A stretch of 64,000 nucleotides of DNA from Dechloromonas sp. TW-R-39-2 (GTDB lineage: Bacteria; Pseudomonadota; Gammaproteobacteria; Burkholderiales; Rhodocyclaceae): positions 1 through 64,000 of the forward strand of contig NZ_CP045202.1 of assembly GCF_016864195.1 (NCBI RefSeq), given 5' to 3'. Both the position numbers and the translations under genes were made by a program. This document shows positions 8,843 through 15,284 of this stretch, in pieces; positions within the stretch are counted from its first letter, which is position 1; each line of letters opens with the position of its first letter. The notes under the pieces were generated by a model. The model did no database searches. It saw only the letters and a program-made list of their open reading frames with translations, and was not told the origin of the DNA.

Positions 8843-9391
8843 ATGAGCACGATCAGTATCCTCGGCATTGCCGGCAGCCTGCGCCAGGCATCGACCAATC
8901 GCGGCCTGTTGCGTGCCGCACAGGCCAACCTGCCGGCCGATAGCACGATGGAAATCGCCGACCTGACGGACATCCCGTTCTACAACCAGGACATCGCCGA
9001 AAAACCGGCCTCCGTCAGCCGCGTTCTCGCCCAGATTGCAGCCGCCGACGCCCTGGTGCTGGGCAGCACGGAATACAACTATTCGCTGGCCCCCGCCTTG
9101 AAAAACATTCTCGACTGGGCGTCGCGCGAGCCGAACAATGCCTTGCTCGCCGGCAAGCCGGTGGCCATCATGGGTGCGGCGGGCGGCATGGGATCGTCAC
9201 GGGCGCAGTATCACCTGCGGCAGGTCTGCGTTTTCCTCGATCTGCAACCGCTGAACAAACCGGAAGTGTTCGCCAATGCCTTTGCCGGCGGCTTCGATGC
9301 CGCAGGCAACCTGACCGATCCCAAGCTGACGCAACTGGTTGCCGAACAAATGCTGGCCCTGGTTGGCCGGGTCAAGGCTGCACGTCGCTGA
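8843..9391 (+). CDS. NADPH-dependent FMN reductase / quinone reductase
   Basis: A 182-residue flavodoxin-fold flavoprotein of the NADPH-dependent FMN reductase family (ChrR/YieF-like), which reduces quinones and other electrophiles by two-electron transfer. The FMN phosphate loop GSLRQASTNRGLL lies at residues 11-23, and the family signature EYNYSLAPALKNILDW is in the middle, followed by the GAAGGMGSSRAQYHLR block. Start ATG 8843 follows a GAAAGGGG ribosome site. The next gene starts 9 bp after its stop, so the two are likely co-transcribed. Whether it protects against quinones, chromate or peroxide cannot be decided from sequence. Confidence 0.88.
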   Translation: MSTISILGIAGSLRQASTNRGLLRAAQANLPADSTMEIADLTDIPFYNQDIAEKPASVSRVLAQIAAADALVLGSTEYNYSLAPALKNILDWASREPNNALLAGKPVAIMGAAGGMGSSRAQYHLRQVCVFLDLQPLNKPEVFANAFAGGFDAAGNLTDPKLTQLVAEQMLALVGRVKAARR

Positions 9392-9400
9392 GCGGCATCC

Positions 9401-10345
9401 ATGGAATTGGCACAAATCAGCCAGGCACTGAGAAACGACGCAATGACCGTCGTTTTTTTCAACGTGCTGTTGCAGCAACTCGGCCTGCCGGTACCGGCTG
9501 TCCCAACCCTGCTGCTGGCTGGCAGCCTGGTTCTCGCGCCGGAAGGCATCGTTCCTATCCTGGCCGCCGCCATCGTCGCCTCGGTGCTGGCTGACTGGGT
9601 CTGGTACGGCACCGGCCGGGTCTTCGGCTACCGGGTTCTGGCCGGTCTGTGCAAGCTCTCGATCAATCCATCATCATGCGTCAGCCAAACGGAAGCACGC
9701 TTCGTCCGCTGGGGTCTGTCGTCGCTGGTCGTCGCCAAGTTCATTCCCGGCTTTTCGACCGTCGCTCCACCGATTGCCGGCGCACTGCGCATGAGCCAAC
9801 CGGGTTTCCTGTTGGCCGCCGGCATTGGTGCCGGCCTGTGGGCGGGCTTGGCACTCGGCGCCGGCTGGCTGTTGCAGGACGCCGTACAAACCGCCATCGC
9901 CACCCTCGACCGGCACGCCGGAAGAGCCCTGACCCTGACACTGCTTGCTCTGGGTATCTGGCTGGGCTGGAAACTGTGGCAGAAATACCGCTTCCGTAAA
10001 TTCTGCGCCGTCCCCCATATTTCGCCCGACGAATTGCTGCAGGCCCTGGCCACCGAGCAGCCGCCCCTGCTCCTCGACCTGCGGGGAGCGTCGATGATCG
10101 CCGATGCAGGTCCGATCATCGGCGCCCGGATCGCCGAACACGATTTCCTGCGCGATGCGGTCGGTGACTGGCCCAAGGAACAGGCGATCGTCACCTTGTG
10201 CGCCTGCCCGGAGGATGCCGGCGCTATCCAGGCCGCCCGCCAACTGCTCAACCAGGGCTACTTGTCGGTCAAACCACTCAAAGGTGGCTACGACGCCTGG
10301 CTACAGGCAACCCGGCCCGCACAGGAAAGCACGTCTGCCGGATAG
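9401..10345 (+). CDS. DedA-family membrane protein fused to a rhodanese-like domain
   Basis: A 314-residue fusion. Residues 1-195 are a DedA/SNARE-associated membrane domain with hydrophobic helices, the GLPVPAVPTLLLAGSL re-entrant motif and the FIPGFSTVAPPIAG motif. Members of this superfamily act as undecaprenyl-phosphate or phospholipid flippases. Residues 210-314 form a cytoplasmic rhodanese domain (LLLDLRG, LKGGYDAWL). The loop where the catalytic cysteine sits reads LCACPEDAG, so a cysteine is present although the loop is not the classical CxxGxR. The gene is closely spaced after the FMN reductase. The partner of the rhodanese part is unknown. Confidence 0.85.
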   Translation: MELAQISQALRNDAMTVVFFNVLLQQLGLPVPAVPTLLLAGSLVLAPEGIVPILAAAIVASVLADWVWYGTGRVFGYRVLAGLCKLSINPSSCVSQTEARFVRWGLSSLVVAKFIPGFSTVAPPIAGALRMSQPGFLLAAGIGAGLWAGLALGAGWLLQDAVQTAIATLDRHAGRALTLTLLALGIWLGWKLWQKYRFRKFCAVPHISPDELLQALATEQPPLLLDLRGASMIADAGPIIGARIAEHDFLRDAVGDWPKEQAIVTLCACPEDAGAIQAARQLLNQGYLSVKPLKGGYDAWLQATRPAQESTSAG

Positions 10346-10426
10346 CCTGCTGCAGGGGAGTTAGTGCGTGCGTATTTTTGCCCAGTTACAGGAGAACGAT
10401 GCCCTCCGAGAAACTTTTTCCACTTG

Positions 10427-10453
10427 TTAGCACTCATAGGCAGCGAGTGCTAA
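10427..10453 (+). promoter_or_regulatory. CIRCE operator (HrcA-binding site) upstream of rpoH
   Basis: A perfect match to the CIRCE inverted repeat: TTAGCACTC at 10427-10435, a 9-base spacer, and GAGTGCTAA at 10445-10453. CIRCE is the binding site of the heat-shock repressor HrcA. It ends 34 bp before the rpoH start and overlaps the likely -10 region, so HrcA binding would block rpoH transcription. Confidence 0.95.
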
Positions 10454-10456
10454 AAT
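10427..10456 (+). promoter_or_regulatory. Candidate vegetative promoter of rpoH overlapping CIRCE
   Basis: A TAAAAT box at 10451-10456 with TTAGCA at 10427-10432 (4 of 6 matches to the -35 consensus, 18-bp spacing) fits a sigma-70-type promoter. Its elements coincide with the two CIRCE arms, as expected for an HrcA-repressed promoter. The assignment rests only on pattern matching. Confidence 0.5.
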
Positions 10457-10487
10457 TGAATCAGGTTTTCAAGGAGAAAATTACGCG

Positions 10488-11348
10488 ATGACCCAAGCTA
10501 TGGCCCTTCCAATTCCCTCTGCGGTCGGCAACATCGACGCCTACATCCAGGCAGCGAACCGTTATCCGATGCTTAGCGAGTCCGAGGAGACAAAGCTGGC
10601 TGAGCGTTTCCACAACGATGGTGATGTGGAAGCGGCACGTCAGCTCGTGCTCTCGCATTTGCGCCTTGTTGTTTCAATTGCTCGCGGCTATCTCGGCTAC
10701 GGCCTGCCGCACGCCGACCTGATCCAGGAAGGCAATATCGGTCTGATGAAGGCGGTCAAGCGCTACGACCCGACTCGCGGCGTGCGTCTGGTGTCCTTTG
10801 CCATGCACTGGATCAAGGCTGAAATCCACGAATACATCCTGAAAAACTGGCGCCTGGTCAAAGTGGCCACCACCAAGGCACAGCGCAAGCTGTTCTTCAA
10901 CCTGCGTAGCCTGAAAAACAACTACGAAGGTGTCGATACGCTGTCCGGCACCCAGGCCGCCGAAGTTGCTGCTCGTTTGGGCGTCAAGCAGGAGGAAGTC
11001 GTCGAGATGGAAACCCGCCTGACCGGCCGCGACCTCGCGCTGGAAGGCAACCCTGATGATGGCGACGAGGCTTTTGCCCCGATCGACTACCTGGCCGATT
11101 CGCGCTACGAGCCGACTCGCGTCATGGAAAACAAGGCCATCGCCCGCCTGCACGACGAAGGACTGCACAACGCCCTGTCGGCACTCGACCCGCGCAGCCG
11201 CCGGATTGTTGAAGCGCGCTGGCTGAACAATGACGAAGGCGCAACACTGCATGACCTGGCCGCAGAGTTCTCGGTATCCGCCGAGCGTATCCGTCAGATC
11301 GAGGTCAAGGCACTGCAAAAAATGCGCGGCGTACTCGGCGCGAGCTGA
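10488..11348 (+). CDS. rpoH: RNA polymerase heat-shock sigma factor RpoH (sigma-32)
   Basis: Sigma-70-family factor of 286 residues directing transcription of heat-shock genes. Regions 2.1-2.4 are intact (LVLSHLRLVVSIAR, DLIQEGNIGLMKAVKRYDP, FAMHWIKAEIHEYILKNWR). The RpoH box that separates this factor from RpoD and RpoS is present as QRKLFFNLRSLK at about residue 130. Region 4 ends with the helix-turn-helix LHDLAAEFSVSAERIRQIEVKALQKMR. It has a strong AAGGAG ribosome site. It is preceded by a perfect CIRCE operator, so it is probably repressed by HrcA in addition to any post-transcriptional control, and a strong terminator follows. Confidence 0.97.
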   Translation: MTQAMALPIPSAVGNIDAYIQAANRYPMLSESEETKLAERFHNDGDVEAARQLVLSHLRLVVSIARGYLGYGLPHADLIQEGNIGLMKAVKRYDPTRGVRLVSFAMHWIKAEIHEYILKNWRLVKVATTKAQRKLFFNLRSLKNNYEGVDTLSGTQAAEVAARLGVKQEEVVEMETRLTGRDLALEGNPDDGDEAFAPIDYLADSRYEPTRVMENKAIARLHDEGLHNALSALDPRSRRIVEARWLNNDEGATLHDLAAEFSVSAERIRQIEVKALQKMRGVLGAS

Positions 11349-11366
11349 GCGCCCATTGCGCCATAG

Positions 11367-11396
11367 AAAAGGGGAGCCATGGCTCCCCTTTTTATT
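11367..11396 (+). terminator. Rho-independent terminator between rpoH and napH
   Basis: A long perfect palindrome with arms AAAAGGGGAGCC and GGCTCCCCTTTT around a minimal AT loop (11367-11391) is followed by TTTATTT. It ends rpoH transcription. The A-run on the left gives a U-tract on the minus strand, so it can also terminate the convergent napGH transcript. Confidence 0.92.
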
Positions 11397-11418
11397 TGTC
11401 CTTCGCTGACGGCAGGCT

Positions 11419-12309
11419 TTACTGATCGCCCGATAGCGTCGAAGAAGGATTCTTGAAGCGCAGACTGTAGGTAAAAACTTCCTTCGAACAAACGTCGATA
11501 CAACGGCCGCAATTGGTGCAATCGGCCGACAGGATCATCGGCCCAACCCCTTTGGCCTCACCCTTCAAGGCCGGACGAATCACTTGCGGTTCGGGACAAA
11601 CCTCGAAGCAATCCATGCAGTCGTTACACGCTACGCGAGCCGGGGCTGAAACACGCAACAGACTGCGCCGGCCCAGCAGATTGTAGAAAGCACCGACCGG
11701 ACAGAGTCGACCGCACCAGCCGCGGCTCATCACGAAGAGATCGAACAGAAAAACCGAAAGCACCACGGTCCACGCCGCTCCCAGGCCGAAAATCAGCCCG
11801 CGATGCAGCATCGAGATCGGGTTGATCAGTTCCCACAAGACCACGCCCGTCAAGGCCGAACCGACCAGTGTCATACCCAGCATCCAGTAGCGGGTCTGCC
11901 GCGACAGATGCACGCTGCCCTTGATGCCGAGGCGATCGCGCAACCAGCCGGCGGTGTCGGTCACGACATTCACCGGGCAAACCCAACTGCAGTAAACCCG
12001 TCCCCCGACCAGGAAATAGAACAAGGCAACAATCGCCATGCCGATCAGGCCCAGCGTTTCTGGCACATGGCCGGTAAAAATCGACTGCAGGGCAACATAC
12101 GGATCGGTCAGAGGAAGAACATCGAGCGTATAGCTGTAGTTCAAATTGCCTTTGACCACCCAGATGCCGGCCAGAGGACCGAGCAGGAAGAGCCCGAGAA
12201 TACTGAATTGCGACACGCGGCGCAGGATCAGCCAGCGGTAGGCGCGCCACCAGCCTTTTTCCTCGACGGCCTCGGCGCCAATGCGTTTTTTATGGCGAAT
12301 CTGGCTCAT
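11419..12309 (-). CDS. napH: Ferredoxin-type quinol dehydrogenase membrane subunit NapH
   Basis: Inner-membrane iron-sulfur protein of 296 residues that, with NapG, passes electrons from quinol to a periplasmic reductase. About four membrane helices are visible. The two conserved CxxxCP loops are present as [11 protein letters not shown] and [11 protein letters not shown], followed by two C-terminal 4Fe-4S motifs, [12 protein letters not shown] and [11 protein letters not shown]. Its start overlaps the napG stop by ATGA. The N-terminus [16 protein letters not shown] matches NapH. Because no napA, napB or napC is nearby, a homologous NosH-type role in nitrous oxide reduction cannot be excluded. 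Confidence 0.88.
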   Translation of the reverse strand: MSQIRHKKRIGAEAVEEKGWWRAYRWLILRRVSQFSILGLFLLGPLAGIWVVKGNLNYSYTLDVLPLTDPYVALQSIFTGHVPETLGLIGMAIVALFYFLVGGRVYCSWVCPVNVVTDTAGWLRDRLGIKGSVHLSRQTRYWMLGMTLVGSALTGVVLWELINPISMLHRGLIFGLGAAWTVVLSVFLFDLFVMSRGWCGRLCPVGAFYNLLGRRSLLRVSAPARVACNDCMDCFEVCPEPQVIRPALKGEAKGVGPMILSADCTNCGRCIDVCSKEVFTYSLRFKNPSSTLSGDQ

Positions 12310-13178
12310 GGCTTTTCTCCCAGACCTGGAGGATGACTGGGCACCGCCCCGGCCTCACTGCCGGGCAAACCACGGGCCGGTGCCGTCTGGCCGCTGGCCG
12401 GATCGTAGTGACCAGGCAGGACGGCGCCCTCAGGTACGCGATCGGGCAGGTCGATCAATTTGGATTCATCCATCAATGAATGGCCCGCTTTCTTTTGCTC
12501 GTCCCAACCCACACGATAGTGGTGCCCCAACTCGCCCTTGGCCAGCTTAGGCGGCAGAACGCGAATCGCGGCTTCTTCCAGCACGCATGACTTTTCGCAT
12601 TTGCCGCAACCCGTGCAGTGTTCGGAATGGACGGTCGGCAGAAACATGGCATGCCGACCGGTGCGCTGGTTGGGCTGCAAATCGAGCGTGATGGCCTTGT
12701 CGATGACCGGACAGACGCGATAACAGACATCGCAGCGCAACCCGAGGAAATTGAGGCAGGTTTCGTGGTCGATCAGCACCGCGACACCCATTTTGGCCTT
12801 GTTGATATCGGTCAGTTGATGGTCGAGGGCCTTGGTCGGACAAGCCTTGATGCAAGGAATGTCCTCGCACATTTCGCAGGGAATGTTGCGCGCCGTGAAG
12901 TAAGGCGTACCGGTGGCCACCGGTGTTTCCGGCTTGGCCAGTTCCAGCGTGTTGTACGGGCAATCGCGCACGCACAGGCCGCAGCGGATACAGGCGCCGA
13001 GAAAATCATCCTCCGGCAGTGCACCAGGTGGCCGCAATGCCAGGGCGGGCAAGGCTTTTGATTGTTTGGCGTAGAGCCCGAGTCCAAGACCGAGCATCCC
13101 GACACCGCAGGCCATCCGGGCCGAATCGAAAAGAAACTGGCGGCGTGCAGCACCGCTTTTGGGGGAATTTGTTGTCAT
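12306..13178 (-). CDS. napG: Ferredoxin-type quinol dehydrogenase NapG (Tat-exported)
   Basis: Periplasmic 290-residue polyferredoxin partner of NapH. The N-terminus has a twin-arginine type signal ([21 protein letters not shown]). Four 4Fe-4S clusters are indicated: [35 protein letters not shown] and [11 protein letters not shown]. The start at 13178 (MTTNSPKSG) has GGAAAG just upstream; ATG 13190 is an alternative. The C-terminal 60 residues are a Pro/Gly-rich tail. It heads a two-gene napGH operon that ends at the shared rpoH/napH terminator. In Nap systems NapGH feeds electrons from ubiquinol to NapC/NapAB; those genes must lie elsewhere. Confidence 0.88.
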   Translation of the reverse strand: MTTNSPKSGAARRQFLFDSARMACGVGMLGLGLGLYAKQSKALPALALRPPGALPEDDFLGACIRCGLCVRDCPYNTLELAKPETPVATGTPYFTARNIPCEMCEDIPCIKACPTKALDHQLTDINKAKMGVAVLIDHETCLNFLGLRCDVCYRVCPVIDKAITLDLQPNQRTGRHAMFLPTVHSEHCTGCGKCEKSCVLEEAAIRVLPPKLAKGELGHHYRVGWDEQKKAGHSLMDESKLIDLPDRVPEGAVLPGHYDPASGQTAPARGLPGSEAGAVPSHPPGLGEKP

Positions 13179-13242
13179 GGCTTTCCACATTCATGCCGCA
13201 AGCGGGCTCGACAACCGAGGCCGATTTTGACCCGCGTAATTT

Positions 13243-13256
13243 ACGCTTATAAGCGT
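13243..13256. promoter_or_regulatory. 14-bp perfect palindrome upstream of napG
   Basis: The sequence ACGCTTATAAGCGT is a perfect palindrome located 65 bp upstream of the napG start and 20 bp before the tatD stop on the same strand. It does not match the FNR consensus (TTGAT-N4-ATCAA). Its AT centre could form part of a promoter or operator. No regulator can be assigned. Confidence 0.3.
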
Positions 13257-13275
13257 TTAATGGTTTTAGCCCAGA

Positions 13276-14037
13276 TCAAGCGAAACGCAATACTTGTTGC
13301 GCATTCAGACGGCAGGCCGCGATGATTTCGTCACGCGGCAAGTTGCGTAATTCAACCAGCACATCGGCGATCGCCGGCAGTTGTGCCGGCGTATTGCGCC
13401 CCCGGTCAAGCCAGGCGGGCGGAATATCCGGGGCATCGGTTTCAAGGACAATGGCGTCCAGCGGCAACTCGGCGGCCAGCGCCCGGATACGGCTTGAGCC
13501 GCTGTAGGTCATGGCGCCGCCAAAACCGAGCTTGAAACCCAGCTTGATGAATTCATCGGCCTGCTGACGGCTGCCATTGAAGGCGTGGGCGATGCCTCCC
13601 GACACACGAATCCGGCGCAACTGCTTGAGAATCGGGTCGATCGAGCGGCGCACATGGAGAATCACCGGCAGCTCGAACTCGCGAGCCAGTTTGAGCTGCT
13701 CAACAAAAAAATGCGTCTGACGGACCGGGTCGAGATCAGGCACGTAACCATCCAGGCCGATTTCACCCACGGCGACTGGCCGCTCGGACTCAAGCCAGTG
13801 TCGCACGGTCGCCAGATCGGAGTCCTGCGCCGCCATCGCGTACAGCGGGTGAATTCCGTAGGCCGCATGACAGCCGGGATAGCGCGCAACGACGGATTTC
13901 AGCCTGGCAAAGCCGTCGACCGCGACACCCGGCACAACGATCTGCCCGACGCCGGCAGCCAGCGCGGCGGCATGCACTGCATCGCGATCGGCTTCGAATT
14001 CGGCCGCATCGAGATGGCAATGGGTGTCGATCAGCAT
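13276..14037 (-). CDS. tatD: TatD-family metal-dependent deoxyribonuclease
   Basis: Amidohydrolase-fold metalloenzyme of 253 residues. Metal-binding motifs are intact: the N-terminal IDTHCHLD, the GEIGLDGY glutamate, LHVRRS, AHAFNGS, and the terminal ETDAPDIPP. TatD proteins are 3'-5' exonucleases or D-aminoacyl/DNA hydrolases. The start MLIDTHCHLD at 14037 overlaps the end of dadA by 7 bp, so it is the last gene of the yicC-to-tatD block. The frame is open further upstream inside dadA, but the family N-terminus fixes the start. Confidence 0.9.
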   Translation of the reverse strand: MLIDTHCHLDAAEFEADRDAVHAAALAAGVGQIVVPGVAVDGFARLKSVVARYPGCHAAYGIHPLYAMAAQDSDLATVRHWLESERPVAVGEIGLDGYVPDLDPVRQTHFFVEQLKLAREFELPVILHVRRSIDPILKQLRRIRVSGGIAHAFNGSRQQADEFIKLGFKLGFGGAMTYSGSSRIRALAAELPLDAIVLETDAPDIPPAWLDRGRNTPAQLPAIADVLVELRNLPRDEIIAACRLNAQQVLRFA

Positions 14038-15284
14038 CGAATAAAGGGAAAATCCGGTTCGGCGCGTCGACCACTGATCAGATCGGCCAAGGCAGCTGCG
14101 GAACCGCAGGCCATCGTCCAGCCCAGCGTACCGTGGCCGGTATTGAGCCACAGATTGCCGTAGCGGCTGCGCCCGATGCAAGGCACGTTCGAGGGCGTCG
14201 CCGGACGCAGGCCGGTCCAGAAAACCGGCTCGCCATCTGCCTTCAGCTCTGGGAAAAGCTGGCGCGTCCGTTTCATCAGGGCGGCACAACGAACTGGATT
14301 GAGCTCAAGGTTATAACCGTTGAACTCGGCCGTGCCGGCAATTCTCAAGCGCTTGCCGAGCCGGGAAAAGACAATCTTGTGCTCATCGTCGGTAATGCTG
14401 ACCATCGGGGCCTGCGCATCGTCGGCCAGCGGCAATGTGGCCGAATAGCCCTTGGCCGGATAAACCGGCAGCCCGATACCCAGTGGCTTGAGCAATAAGG
14501 GCGAGTAGCTGCCCAAAGCCAGCACATAGGCATCGGCCGTCAGCAATTCCGAACTCCGCTCGCTACGCACCAGAACCCCGGCAATTTGCCCACCGGCCGG
14601 CGCGATGCGGTCGACCGTCAAACCATACCGAAAATCAACGCCGGCGGCCTGCGCATGAGCCGCCAGCTGACGCGTAAATTGATGGGCGTCGCCAGATTCG
14701 TCGGATTGCGTGTAATCGCCGCCGATCAACAGCGAACGGGCGCCGGCCAGCGCCGGTTCGATTTTGAGGCATTGATCGACGTCGACCGTGTCACGATCCA
14801 GACCGAACTCGCGCATCAGCCGGGCTGCTTGAACCGCCCGTCCAAACTCTTCGTGATCGGTGTAGATATGCAGGATGCCGCGTTCGAGCTGATCGTAGTC
14901 GAGCGCCAACTCCTTGCGCAGATCCTGCAGGCAGCCCCGGCTGTAAAGCGCCAGGGCGACGATCGCGGCAATATTGCGCCGTGTCCGGCCCGGCAAACAC
15001 TCGGCCAGAAAACGCAGGCCCCAGCCCAACTGGGCCGGATCAGCCCGCCAGCGCCAGAGCAAGGGTGCATCTTCGCGCCCCAGCCACTTGATGACGCGCG
15101 GCAAAACATGCGGATTGGCCCACGGCTCGGCATGCGACACGGAAATCTGGCCGCCATTGGCAAAGCTGGTTTCGTTACCGGCCACCGGCTGGCGATCCAC
15201 CACCGTCACCTCATGCCCGGCCTTGGCCAGATACCATGCGCTCGCCGTGCCGACAACGCCGGCGCCCAGCACGAGAACCCTCAA
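14031..15284 (-). CDS. dadA: D-amino acid dehydrogenase small subunit DadA
   Basis: FAD-dependent membrane-associated dehydrogenase of 417 residues that deaminates D-amino acids (classically D-alanine) and passes electrons to the quinone pool. The N-terminal dinucleotide fold is VLVLGAGVVGTASAWYL, followed by the DadA signature ETSFANGGQISVSHAEPWANP. The C-terminal FAD contact block is GLRPATPSNVPCIG with NTGHGTLGWTMACGS. Length matches the family. The start is TTG 15284, which overlaps the spoT stop as TTGA, with GGGGAGG eight bases upstream. Translation is therefore coupled to spoT. No dadX racemase is adjacent. Confidence 0.9.
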   Translation of the reverse strand: MRVLVLGAGVVGTASAWYLAKAGHEVTVVDRQPVAGNETSFANGGQISVSHAEPWANPHVLPRVIKWLGREDAPLLWRWRADPAQLGWGLRFLAECLPGRTRRNIAAIVALALYSRGCLQDLRKELALDYDQLERGILHIYTDHEEFGRAVQAARLMREFGLDRDTVDVDQCLKIEPALAGARSLLIGGDYTQSDESGDAHQFTRQLAAHAQAAGVDFRYGLTVDRIAPAGGQIAGVLVRSERSSELLTADAYVLALGSYSPLLLKPLGIGLPVYPAKGYSATLPLADDAQAPMVSITDDEHKIVFSRLGKRLRIAGTAEFNGYNLELNPVRCAALMKRTRQLFPELKADGEPVFWTGLRPATPSNVPCIGRSRYGNLWLNTGHGTLGWTMACGSAAALADLISGRRAEPDFPFIRC

